This document shows positions 18,301 to 25,615 of a stretch of DNA of 62,658 bases, piece after piece (the first letter of the stretch is position 1; every line of letters begins with the position of its first letter). Origin of the DNA: Streptomyces parvulus (GTDB taxonomy: Bacteria > Actinomycetota > Actinomycetes > Streptomycetales > Streptomycetaceae); NCBI RefSeq assembly GCF_014648855.1, contig NZ_BMRX01000023.1:1-62658 (forward strand), read 5' to 3'. A model generated the notes under the pieces. The model saw nothing but the letters and a program-made list of their open reading frames with translations, ran no database searches and was not told the DNA's origin. Position numbers and translations under genes: made by a program.

Positions 18301-20502
18301 CAGCCGGAACACGTCCGCGGTGGGCCGGACGGACAGGCCCGGCGTTCCGTCCGCCGCGGTCGGGAACGCGGTGCGCAGCGGCGGGACTTGCTCGAACAGG
18401 CTGGTGAGAGAGCGCTCCAGCAACGTCTCGTCGAGCGGGCCGGTGAGCCGGAGTCCCCCGGCGACGTGGTAGGCGTCGCCCGCGCCCATCTGGTCGAGCA
18501 GCCAGATCCGCTCCTGGTCGGGAGTGATGCCGACGGGCTCCGGGTTGCCCGCGGGTGGTGCGGAGCGGCCGGCGGGGAGTCCGGCGAGGTCCAGGAGGGT
18601 GAGTCCGCTCAGGAGCCGGGTGGTGGGGACGTCGACACCGCGCCACTCCAGGAGGGCCGATCTGAGGCGGGAGGCGCGCAGCGAGTCGAGCCCCTGTCCG
18701 ACCAGTGGCGCGTCCTGGGCCAGCGCGGTCGGGCTGGTGTCCAGGGCGGCGGCGACGATCTCCGCCAGCTCGGCGGGAACCGGCGCGGCCGCCTCGGCCG
18801 GTCCGGTCGTGCCCAGGGGGCGCAGCGTTCCGGCGAGCCAGCGCGCACGGCACTCCGAGCGTCTGATCTTGCCGCTGCTGGTGCGGGGGATCTTGCCGGT
18901 CCGCACCAGTACGACGTCCGCGAGCGCGAGCCCGTGCTCGGCCGCCACGGCCTCGCGCACGGCGGTGCCGACGAGTGGCGCGTCCTCTTCCTTGAAGCCG
19001 CGGACCACTTCGTGGACGAGCACGACCTGCTCCGAGGTTCCGTCGTCGACGGCCAGGGCCGCGCCGCGGCCCGGGTACAGGAGGGGGTGGGCGCGCTCGG
19101 CCGTCATCTCGATGTCCGGCGGGTAGAGGTTGCGGCCGCGCACGATGATCAGGTCCTTGATCCGGCCGGTGACGTACAGCTCCCGGTCGTGCTGGAAGCC
19201 GAGGTCGCCGGTGCGCAGGAAGGTGCGTCCCCTGTGGTCACGGGCCACGCCCGCGAAGGAGTCGGCCGTGCGCCGGGGCTGGTTCCAGTAGCCGTGGGCC
19301 ACGGTCGGGCCGCTGACCCAGATCTCGCCGACGGCGCCGGGCGGCAGCGGTTCACCGGTGGCGGGATCGGCGATCAGCACGAGGTCCTGCTGGTGTGCCC
19401 ATCCGCAGCCGGTCAGTTCGACGGCGGGCTCGTCGGGCGCGGCCACCACGGCCCGGCCCTCCTCCATGTCCGTCCGGCGCAGGCGCAGGGTGGTGGGGTC
19501 GGCCGAGGGGTCGGCCCTGCCGGTGACGAACAAGGTGGCCTCGGCGAGGCCGTAGCACGGGTAGAACGCCTCGCGGCCGAAGCCGTTGTCGCGGAAGGCC
19601 GAGGTGAAGGCGTCCATCGTGGTGCGGCGTACCGGCTCCGCGCCGACCAGGGCGTGCCGCAGCGCGGACAGGTCGAGGTCGTCGTGGTCCCCCGGTGTGG
19701 CCCGGCGCACCGCTTCGGCGTAGGCGAAGTCCGGGGCGGCGGTGACGGTGGCCCGGGTGCGGCTGAGCGCGCGCAGCCAGCGCATCGGGTCGTGGAGGAA
19801 GGTCAGCGGCGAGAGCAGTGTGCAGGGGAAGCCGGTGTGCACCGGTTGCAGGATGCCGCCGATCAGTCCCATGTCGTGGTAGGGCGGCAGCCAGCTCACG
19901 GCGCGGCTGTCCTCGTCGAGGCCCAGTGCCCCGGCGATCGTCGCGGAGTTGTGCACGAGGTTGGCGTGGCTGAGCATGACGCCCTTGGGTGTGCCGGTGG
20001 AGCCCGACGTGTACTGGAGGAATGCCAGGTCGTCCGGGGAGACGTGCGGGTCCTGCCAGTCCCCGGGGGCGGTGGGGGCGTCGTCGGTGGTGACCCAGGT
20101 GAGGGGGGCCGCGGGGTCGAGCCGGTCACGGCCTTCGCCGATGGCGGCGAGGGTGGCGGTGTCGAGGAGGGCGAGGGCCGCGCCGGAGTCGGCGACGACG
20201 GACCTCAGGCGTTCGAGGCCGTTCGTCCCGAGCGGCGGGTAGAGGGGCACGGCGATCGCACCCGAGTACAGGCAGCCGAAGAAGGCCGTCACGTAGTCGG
20301 GGCCGGGCTGGTGCAGCAGCAGGACCCGCTCGCCCCGGCCGGCGTACTGCTGGATCTGGGCGGCCACCGTCCGTGCGCCCCGGTCGAGTTCGGCGTAGGT
20401 GAGCGTCCGCGTCTCGGTCTCGGAGAGTTCGAACTCCAGGGCCAGGCGGTCGGGGGTGCTCGCGGCGCGCCGGCGGAGCGTCTCGATGAAGGTCGTGTGC
20501 AT
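15361..20502 (-). CDS. NRPS initiation protein: FAAL-ACP-C-A-PCP
   Basis: This protein of about 1713 residues starts with a fatty acyl-AMP ligase (about residues 1-570; LQYTSGSTGTPKGVMLSHAN, then GRIKDLIIVRGRNLYPPDIE, the FAAL signature). An ACP follows (GQGLDSL), then a condensation domain with HHAVLDG (about 690-1100), an adenylation domain (about 1110-1620; FTSGSTGEPKA, YRTGDRAR, GKLDR) and a PCP (LGGHSL). It would load a fatty acid and join it to the first amino acid. The A-domain pocket read by eye is D-V-L-H-V-I-L-I-D-K: the serine clade, but with the usual Trp239 replaced by Leu and Ser301 by Ile, so the substrate may be a larger serine-like residue. The ATG at 20502 follows GAGGAG by five bases. 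Confidence 0.93.
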   Translation of the reverse strand: MHTTFIETLRRRAASTPDRLALEFELSETETRTLTYAELDRGARTVAAQIQQYAGRGERVLLLHQPGPDYVTAFFGCLYSGAIAVPLYPPLGTNGLERLRSVVADSGAALALLDTATLAAIGEGRDRLDPAAPLTWVTTDDAPTAPGDWQDPHVSPDDLAFLQYTSGSTGTPKGVMLSHANLVHNSATIAGALGLDEDSRAVSWLPPYHDMGLIGGILQPVHTGFPCTLLSPLTFLHDPMRWLRALSRTRATVTAAPDFAYAEAVRRATPGDHDDLDLSALRHALVGAEPVRRTTMDAFTSAFRDNGFGREAFYPCYGLAEATLFVTGRADPSADPTTLRLRRTDMEEGRAVVAAPDEPAVELTGCGWAHQQDLVLIADPATGEPLPPGAVGEIWVSGPTVAHGYWNQPRRTADSFAGVARDHRGRTFLRTGDLGFQHDRELYVTGRIKDLIIVRGRNLYPPDIEMTAERAHPLLYPGRGAALAVDDGTSEQVVLVHEVVRGFKEEDAPLVGTAVREAVAAEHGLALADVVLVRTGKIPRTSSGKIRRSECRARWLAGTLRPLGTTGPAEAAAPVPAELAEIVAAALDTSPTALAQDAPLVGQGLDSLRASRLRSALLEWRGVDVPTTRLLSGLTLLDLAGLPAGRSAPPAGNPEPVGITPDQERIWLLDQMGAGDAYHVAGGLRLTGPLDETLLERSLTSLFEQVPPLRTAFPTAADGTPGLSVRPTADVFRLPRKDLSASGEDGVARELAALAAAPFDLASGPLVRLHLLRQGPADWILAIAAHHAVLDGWSMGLILGRLGDAYRDGGTVTPLPATIPARTPWTEETLTAWRERLDGAQPLELPTDHPVPATPTWRGASLPVRIPTDLADRLRTVATARQATPFMVLMAAFGVLLGRWSGQHDVVVGTVAAGRDRPGADTAVGMFADTLPLRVRSGATDFATVVDEVRTQCLAAYGPDRPPYDEIVRALTERPADGRAPLVRALLAFQNLPLSPWEAHGVRAEPFELPAPGAQFELSVHLAPQSDGSLVGHAVYAADLFHEQTVAGLLAGLPVLLDAALTDPAAPVAALPALAPAEGERIARTVADGGPARLGDGLVHEIVERLARSAPRAAAVVWDEGSLTYGELDTRARRLAARLRELGVRGDEPVAVCLPRSPELIVAVYAVLLAGAAYLPLDTAHPSARLARQLDSSGARLLIGSVPGLAPPEGILPVDPHEAGADPSDLPRVHPDHLANVLFTSGSTGEPKAVMTSHAALVNQLVWFRDAYGLDASEAVLHKTPVSFDVAGLELLGPLVAGASVVLTRPEGHRDPHYLAHLIARHSVTTCHFVPSMLQAFLEEPDALHAARTLRRIVCIGEELAPALAARCAEILPGVEVHNLYGPTEAAIDVTAQAVTPEAARHSRIPIGRAIAGTRLYVLDSSGGIAPPLVPGELHIGGIAPARGYLNRPGLTAERFVPDPYHPGARLYRTGDRARMRPDGTFEYLGRLDRQLKIRGQRVEPGEIEAALNRHPLVRASVVEARPDTSGRARLLAWAVPAGTERPTPAQLRHHLEQTLPSGLVPDAMTLLEELPVGPHGKLDRSALPDPDPAADIPQESIAPRDPVERRMAAIWSEVLGIPVPSVTADFFRLGGHSLMATRVAMRVRDTFGVALSTGELLSGTLTIERLAELVQSRQLAEAGGSDVDDVLGWLSGLSDDEVTAMLARETDGENRP

Positions 20503-20526
20503 GTGCACTCCTCGAACGACGGTCGG

Positions 20527-21840
20527 TCAGCGGTAGCGGAGCAGGAGGTCGTGGAAGCGGTCGGCGCCGAAACGCACGGCTTCGACGGGGACGCGTTCGT
20601 CGGCGGCGTGCATCGCGTCCTGGTAGCGGCTGCCTGCCGGGAGCAGCATGGGCACCCAGCCGTAGCAGGCGATGCCGAGGCCGGCGAAGAGCCGGGCGTC
20701 CGTGGACGCCGGGGTGACCATGGGCACGGGCAGCCCTTCGGGGTCGGCTTCGCGCATCACGGCGGCGATCGTGTCGAAGAAGCCGCCGAATTGCGGCGCC
20801 GGCATGGCGTCGCCCTCCAGGAGCAGTTCCAGTTCGCCCTCCGGGCCGATCATCGCCCGCAGCTCCGTCCGGAAGTCCTCGACCGTCCAGGCGCCGGGCA
20901 GGATGCGCCCGTCCAGGTCCACGGAGAACTCACTCGGCAGCATGTTGATCTTCTCGGGCGTGCGGATGATGGTCGCGTTGACCGTGTTGCGCAGGACGGA
21001 GTCCAGGTAGACGGCGTCCGCCTCGGGCAGCAGGTCGTAGGGGACCTCCGCCTTGCCGTCGGGATCGCGCAGGTCTCGCAGGCGGGCGGCCAGCGGTTCC
21101 TCGGCGGCGGCGGCGAGGGTGTCGAGCATCAGGTCGAGGGCGGGGGTCACGTGCTTGGGCAGGCGGCCCTCCTCCAGGCGCCCCAGCAGTCGGGCGAGCT
21201 TGCTCGTGGAGGTGCCCGACCAGCCCTGCCGGGAGGCGTGTCCGCCGCGCCCGCGTGCGGTGTAGCGCATCCAGCAGGCGCGCTTCTCGGCGACCACGAT
21301 CGGGTGGACCCGGGTGGGCAGGCAGCTCAGTACCGCCCCGCCGTCCTCCCCCACGCCGTAGGCGATGCCCTCGAACAAGCCGGGGTGTTCCCTGACCAGG
21401 TAGCCGGCGCCGGTCCTGCTGCCGGCCTCCTCGTCGGGGGAGACGGCGAGCACGATGTCGCCGGCCGGTGCGGTTCCCTCACTGTGCAGCCGGACCAGCG
21501 CCGAGATCATCATCGCCAGGGGGCCGAGCATGTCGATGGCGCCGCGTCCCCAGACGTGACCGTCGATGATCTCGCCGTCGAAGGGTGGGTGCGTCCAGTG
21601 CTGGCCGTCGGTGGGCACCACGTCGGCGTGCGCGTGCAGCAGCAGCGGCGGCGCCTGGCCCGCTCCGCGGACGCGGGCGACCAGGTTGGGGCGTTCGGGA
21701 TCACAGCCCAGCAGCCGCACCTCCGCGCCGGCGTCCGCCATGACGGCGGCGACGTGGCGGACGCATGCGGCCTCGTTCCCCGGGGGGTTGACTCCGCGGA
21801 ACCTGATCATCTGCTGGAGCAGCGGCACCGGGTCGCTCAT
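20527..21840 (-). CDS. M20-family metallo-amidohydrolase
   Basis: This 437-residue zinc-dependent hydrolase of the ArgE/DapE/carboxypeptidase G2 group carries the metal motifs HAHADVVP (about residue 90), GRGAIDMLG (about 119) and the catalytic Glu pair PDEEAG (about 160). Its start overlaps the stop of the LysZ-like gene (ATGA), so it is translated with the carrier-protein pathway. A separate LysK-like deacylase exists at 31329-32432, so this second enzyme may act on a different amide, such as another protecting group or the peptide itself. It is longer than LysK and more like carboxypeptidase-type M20 enzymes. Its substrate is unknown. Confidence 0.85.
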   Translation of the reverse strand: MSDPVPLLQQMIRFRGVNPPGNEAACVRHVAAVMADAGAEVRLLGCDPERPNLVARVRGAGQAPPLLLHAHADVVPTDGQHWTHPPFDGEIIDGHVWGRGAIDMLGPLAMMISALVRLHSEGTAPAGDIVLAVSPDEEAGSRTGAGYLVREHPGLFEGIAYGVGEDGGAVLSCLPTRVHPIVVAEKRACWMRYTARGRGGHASRQGWSGTSTSKLARLLGRLEEGRLPKHVTPALDLMLDTLAAAAEEPLAARLRDLRDPDGKAEVPYDLLPEADAVYLDSVLRNTVNATIIRTPEKINMLPSEFSVDLDGRILPGAWTVEDFRTELRAMIGPEGELELLLEGDAMPAPQFGGFFDTIAAVMREADPEGLPVPMVTPASTDARLFAGLGIACYGWVPMLLPAGSRYQDAMHAADERVPVEAVRFGADRFHDLLLRYR

Positions 21841-22679
21841 CGGGGTGTCCTCCTTGTCGTTTCGGCACCGACGATCCGGGTGCCACCCAGCCCGTCCAAC
21901 GCGTCGGCGACGGTGTCCGTGAAGCGCCCGTCGGCGATGCGGACGTCCCCGACACCGGCCTCCAGTGCCTCGCGCGCGGCGGTGATCTTGACGGTCATGC
22001 CGCCGCCGACCGCCGGGTCACGGCCGTCCCCGACCTGGTACCTCGCGCGCAGCGATCCCGGGTCCGCGCTGTCGGCCAGCACGCCGGGGGCGCCGGTGAG
22101 CAGCACCAGCCGCGAGGCGTCCAGCGCCGCGGCGACGGCGGCCGCGACCCGGTCGGCGTTGACGTTGACGGGCAGGCCGTCCTCGGCGAGCGCGGGGGGC
22201 GAGAGCACGGGCACCATGCCCTCGGCGAGCAGGGCGTGCAGCAGCGGCGTCGCCACCGAGGTGAGCCGGCCGCTGCGGTCGTCGCGGACCACGACGGTCC
22301 GGCCGTCGACGACGGTGCGCAGCGCGGTCTTCCTGCGGGCCCGCAGCAGGCCGGCGTCCAGCCCGGTCAGCCCCACCGCGGGTACGCCGAAGCGGGCCAG
22401 TTCCAGGAGCAGCGCCGGCTTGGCCTTGCCCGCGAGCGCGAGCGTCACCACTTCGAGGGTGGCGGGGTCGGTGCGCCTGCTGACGGTGCCGTCCGGTGCC
22501 ACGAGTTCACCGAGGGGCACGCCGAGGCGGCCGGCCAGTTCGGTGACGGTCGCGGAGCCCCCGTGCACCAGGACGACCGGCCTCTTCTCGCGCACCAGGC
22601 GGGCCACGCCGGCGCACACCGCCTCGGCCCGAACCTCGGCCGTGCCGCCGCACTTCACCACGGTCAGTCCCGTGCCCAC
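21837..22679 (-). CDS. lysZ: LysZ-like [AmCP]-glutamate kinase
   Basis: This 280-residue amino acid kinase fold protein resembles N-acetylglutamate kinase and LysZ. Visible elements are VVKCGGTAEV (phosphate-binding start), VLVHGGSATV (about 35-44), LPVNVNADRVAAAVA (about 175-190) and AVGGGMTVKITAA. It would phosphorylate the side-chain carboxylate of glutamate carried on the LysW-like protein. The GTG at 22679 has AGGAAGGAG six bases upstream. A very strong hairpin lies between this gene and the upstream LysY-like gene. Confidence 0.86.
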   Translation of the reverse strand: MGTGLTVVKCGGTAEVRAEAVCAGVARLVREKRPVVLVHGGSATVTELAGRLGVPLGELVAPDGTVSRRTDPATLEVVTLALAGKAKPALLLELARFGVPAVGLTGLDAGLLRARRKTALRTVVDGRTVVVRDDRSGRLTSVATPLLHALLAEGMVPVLSPPALAEDGLPVNVNADRVAAAVAAALDASRLVLLTGAPGVLADSADPGSLRARYQVGDGRDPAVGGGMTVKITAAREALEAGVGDVRIADGRFTDTVADALDGLGGTRIVGAETTRRTPR

Positions 22680-22742
22680 AGCGGTCTCCTTCCTCAAGTC
22701 GATGCACGGGCGCCGGGGCCCGGTGCCGGGTGTCCGGGAGGG

Positions 22743-22784
22743 GGTGACCGCGCCGCGGGAGCCGCTGCCCGCGGCGCGGTCACC
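22743..22784 (-). terminator. 17-bp perfect hairpin between LysY-like and LysZ-like genes
   Basis: A 17-bp perfect inverted repeat occupies 22743-22759 and 22768-22784, with an 8-base loop. Its arm reads GGTGACCGCGCCGCGGG. It begins just after the LysY-like stop codon. It may terminate most transcripts or protect the 3' end of the upstream mRNA, lowering expression of the downstream genes relative to LysW and LysY. Confidence 0.75.
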
Positions 22785-22787
22785 GCA

Positions 22788-23813
22788 CTACACGGGGTGC
22801 AGGCCGGGGAACTCGAGGCCCAGGTGCTCGGGCCATCCCATGCGCACGTTCATGCACTGGACCGCTCCGCCCGCGCCGCCCTTGACGAGGTTGTCGAGGG
22901 CCGCGACCGCCACCACGGTGGAGGTGCCGGGGTCGGTGGCGAAGCCGACGTCGCAGTAGTTGGTGCCGGAGAGGATCTTGGGCTCCGGCAGCCGGTAGAG
23001 GCCGCGGCGCTGGGCGATGATCCGTACGAACGGCTCGTCCTGGTAGTGCTGCCGGTACAGCCGCCGGACGTCCTTGTCACCCAGCGGTTCGCGGACGGGC
23101 ACCCGGCAGACGACCTGGGCACCGCGCACCGCCTCCACGCCGGTCGCGCTCATCCGCGCCCGAACTCCGGTGGCCTGCGCGATCTCGGCCTCGTGCCGGT
23201 GGTTGGTGGGGGCGAACAGGCGCATGGTTCCGCTGCGTTCGGCGTGCAGGTTCATCTGCTCGGCGCGCACGCCCGAACCGCTCGAGCCGATCCTGCCGTC
23301 CACGGTCACGGCTCCGGCGACGACGCCCGCCTCGGCGAGCGGGCGCAGGGCCAGGATCGAGGCGACGGCCATGCAGCCCGGCATGCTGACGGCGTCGGCC
23401 ACCGCGAGTTCGGCCCGGTGCGTCTCGGGCACGCCGGGGACGAACGAGCCGAGCAGCTCGGGCGCGGTGTGCGCGGTCCCGTAGTAGCGCTCGTAGAGTC
23501 CCGGGTCCCGGAGGCGGAAGTCGGCGCCGAGGTCGATGAGGCACTTGGCCCGCTCGCGCAGCCGGGGGACGAGGTCCAGACCGGCGGTCTGACCGACCGC
23601 GACGAACACGACGTCGTGGTCGCCGAGCGCGTCGAGGGCGGTGAAGGTGAGGTCGGTCCGGCCGCGCAGGTTCGGGTGGACCCGGTCCACCCGGCTGCCC
23701 GCGAGCCGGGTGGACACCGCGGCGCCCACCCGTACCTCGCGGTGATCGAGCAGCAACCGCAGCAGTTCACCGCCGATGTAGCCCGAGGCCCCGACCACCG
23801 CGACATCGATCAC
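22788..23813 (-). CDS. lysY: LysY-like [AmCP]-glutamyl-phosphate reductase
   Basis: This 341-residue protein belongs to the N-acetyl-gamma-glutamyl-phosphate reductase/LysY family. The NAD(P)-binding start is VVGASGYIGGELLRLL (about residues 5-20), the catalytic Cys is in VSMPGCMAVAS (about 145), and the substrate-binding NHRHEAEI appears about residue 205. It would reduce the acyl phosphate to the semialdehyde while the amino group stays on the carrier protein. The GTG at 23813 lies two bases after the LysW stop codon and uses GGAGAG at the end of lysW as ribosome binding site. Confidence 0.88.
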   Translation of the reverse strand: MIDVAVVGASGYIGGELLRLLLDHREVRVGAAVSTRLAGSRVDRVHPNLRGRTDLTFTALDALGDHDVVFVAVGQTAGLDLVPRLRERAKCLIDLGADFRLRDPGLYERYYGTAHTAPELLGSFVPGVPETHRAELAVADAVSMPGCMAVASILALRPLAEAGVVAGAVTVDGRIGSSGSGVRAEQMNLHAERSGTMRLFAPTNHRHEAEIAQATGVRARMSATGVEAVRGAQVVCRVPVREPLGDKDVRRLYRQHYQDEPFVRIIAQRRGLYRLPEPKILSGTNYCDVGFATDPGTSTVVAVAALDNLVKGGAGGAVQCMNVRMGWPEHLGLEFPGLHPV

Positions 23814-23815
23814 GG

Positions 23816-24001
23816 CTACTCTCCCCAGTCCTCGTCGGCCTCGGGAGCCAGCGCCAGCATCAACGGTGACACTCCCACGACCTCGAGTTCGGCCGCGCAC
23901 TCCGGGCACTCGACGATCTCGCCGGCCCGGACCTCGCTCTCCACGCCTACCCGGCCCTCGCACTCCGGACAGGCTTCCACGGTCGTCTCCGCTGTGGGCA
24001 T
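23816..24001 (-). CDS. lysW: LysW-like amino-group carrier protein
   Basis: This 61-residue acidic protein has the LysW hallmarks: two CPEC zinc-binding pairs (residues 11-14 and 32-35) and a C-terminal EDWGE. In this family the last Glu forms an amide with the alpha-amino group of the substrate, which protects the substrate and holds it for the pathway enzymes. In Streptomyces a family member carries glutamate on the route to DADH, the precursor of azabicyclic residues. The ATG follows AGGAGGAG. It is the first gene of the lysW-lysY-lysZ-M20 unit. Confidence 0.93.
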   Translation of the reverse strand: MPTAETTVEACPECEGRVGVESEVRAGEIVECPECAAELEVVGVSPLMLALAPEADEDWGE

Positions 24002-24071
24002 GAGGCTCTCTCCTCCTGGTCGGACACCTGTGTGCCTCAGCTTCGTCCGGGCGGCAGGCCCGCCAGTAGTC

Positions 24072-24083
24072 AGGTAGATCCCT
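24072..24083. promoter_or_regulatory. candidate regulator site upstream of the LysW unit
   Basis: AGGTA-GA-TCCCT is an imperfect dyad preceded by AGTC. It resembles the sites at 45183-45194 and 47441-47454. It lies in the divergent space between lysW and the VOC gene. Confidence 0.3.
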
Positions 24084-24147
24084 CACTTGTGGGCGTGGCG
24101 GCGGCGGCCAATACTCTGAGGCCCCGTCCGCACGACCCTGGAGCGAC

Positions 24148-24543
24148 ATGACAAGCAGGTTCACGGAACTGACGGTGGACTGCCGCGATCCGGAGCGGCT
24201 CGCCGCCTTCTGGTGCGAGGTGCTGGACTTCAAGGTGATCGACCGCGGCGAGCACAAGGTCGAGATCGGCTCCTGGGTGCCGACCGTGGAGGAGGTGCGG
24301 GCCCGTCAGATGCCGCCCACCGTGGTGTTCATCCAGGTGCCCGAGGGCAGGTCCGGGAAGAACCGGCTGCACCTCGACGTCAGTCCGATCGACGGCGGCA
24401 CCGACGCCGAGGTGACCCGGCTGCTGGCCCTCGGCGCCACCCGGGCCGACGTGGGGCAGGGCACCGGCCACAACTGGGTGGTCATGGCCGACCCCGAGGG
24501 CAACGAGTTCTGCGTCCTGCGCAGCCTGGCCCCGCAGAAGTAG
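24148..24543 (+). CDS. VOC-family (glyoxalase/bleomycin-resistance-like) protein
   Basis: This 131-residue protein has paired beta-alpha-beta-beta-beta units. The start is FTELTVDCRDPERLAAFWCE, the middle has NRLHLDVSPIDGG, and the end is MADPEGNEFCVLRS, all typical of VOC proteins. The family includes metalloenzymes and antibiotic-binding resistance proteins. It is the only plus-strand gene between LysW and the BtrH-like gene and is divergent from lysW. Product sequestration (self-resistance) is a reasonable guess. A housekeeping gene caught in the cluster is equally possible. Confidence 0.75.
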   Translation: MTSRFTELTVDCRDPERLAAFWCEVLDFKVIDRGEHKVEIGSWVPTVEEVRARQMPPTVVFIQVPEGRSGKNRLHLDVSPIDGGTDAEVTRLLALGATRADVGQGTGHNWVVMADPEGNEFCVLRSLAPQK

Positions 24544-24574
24544 CGCCGGTGGACGGCAGGGCCGCGTCAGGGCC

Positions 24575-25615
24575 CTAGCCGGCCCGCGCGAGGAGATCCA
24601 TGGCCCGGTCCTGGTCGGTCAGCAGCGCCACCGCCCGGTGCTCCAGGTCTCCGGCCGCGGCCGCGGTGTCGGTGCGGGCGTTGGCGACGATGATCCGCAC
24701 CGCGCTCCAGTGGTGGGCGACCCGCTCCACGAGGCGGGAGGCCTCCCGCAGGGCGGGCCGGGCGAAGGTGTGGCCCGCGGTGGCCAGCCAGTCCGCGTGC
24801 ACGCCGGTCTCGGCAAGAACCGTGCCCGCCACGACGAAGGTCTCGTCCACGACCTCGGGGTCGTCGCCCGCGCGCATCCGCGCCGCCGCCGCGTCGAGGA
24901 AACGTGCCAGGCCCCGCCGCCCGCCGAACAGCCCCGCACCGTCGTCGGCGTATCCGTCCGGCAGGGTGCGGTCGGCCTCCAGCGCGGCCAGGTTGGCGGT
25001 GATCACCGTGCGTACGTGGTCGAGGTCCCAGGGCGGCAGGTCCGGGCCGACGGAGAGCTCCAGCCATCGGCCGTCGATGGGGTTGCGGGTGAAGAACAGG
25101 TCCCGGTCGTGGTCCTCGGGGTTGTCCGACGCGCGTGCCGCGGCGAACTCGGCGCCGGTGATGGCGCCTTGGAAGCGCGGCGGCACGGGGTCGGCGAGGA
25201 GCACCTCGTCCCGTTCGTCGTCGAAGCCGTACACGGTCAGCAGGTGGTTGGTGTGCACGTCCCGGTAGGCCGGACGGAAGGGCAGATGGTAGTTGTCGAC
25301 TGCGGCGGCGACCGCGCGGCCGTCCCGAACCGCGTCGCGCACCTGCGTCCAGGCGGCGTCGGGGTCCGGTGGGCGGTGCCAGCGTGAGGACACCGGATGG
25401 TGCGGAGCCATGGCCCCGAGGAGGGACCGGGCGCCGAAGGGAACGTAGTACTCCTCGCGCCGCAGGTCGCCCGAGCGGTATCCGAAGCCCCAGGCGGCGC
25501 CGAGCACGTGGAGGGGATCGGCGCCGTGGCCGGCGAGGAGCACCCCCATCGTGGCGTGCAGGCAGTGGCCGAGGTCGTGGCGCCAGGGCCGGATGTTCCG
25601 CAGCTCGACTCTCAT
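24575..25615 (-). CDS. BtrH N-terminal-domain-like protein
   Basis: This 346-residue protein starts with a papain-like or BtrH-type N-terminal domain: DLGHCLHATMGVLL contains a Cys-His arrangement near residues 18-20, then AAAVDNYHLPFRP and HTNHLLTVYGFDDE supply conserved His residues at about 115 and 130. The second half is helical. BtrH transfers an acyl group from a carrier protein in butirosin synthesis, so an acyl-transfer, cyclising or peptide-cleaving role is possible. Its start overlaps the stop of the 199-residue gene (ATGA), so the two proteins probably work together. The two might form a ring-forming complex comparable to AziU3/AziU2 of azinomycin; I could not test this. Confidence 0.7.
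   Translation of the reverse strand: MRVELRNIRPWRHDLGHCLHATMGVLLAGHGADPLHVLGAAWGFGYRSGDLRREEYYVPFGARSLLGAMAPHHPVSSRWHRPPDPDAAWTQVRDAVRDGRAVAAAVDNYHLPFRPAYRDVHTNHLLTVYGFDDERDEVLLADPVPPRFQGAITGAEFAAARASDNPEDHDRDLFFTRNPIDGRWLELSVGPDLPPWDLDHVRTVITANLAALEADRTLPDGYADDGAGLFGGRRGLARFLDAAAARMRAGDDPEVVDETFVVAGTVLAETGVHADWLATAGHTFARPALREASRLVERVAHHWSAVRIIVANARTDTAAAAGDLEHRAVALLTDQDRAMDLLARAG

Noticed and set aside
16960..22959. A 1999-codon open frame on the plus strand
   Set aside because: It is antisense to the NRPS starter, M20 and LysZ genes. Its Gly/Val/Arg-rich translation has no motif and reflects high-GC codon bias.
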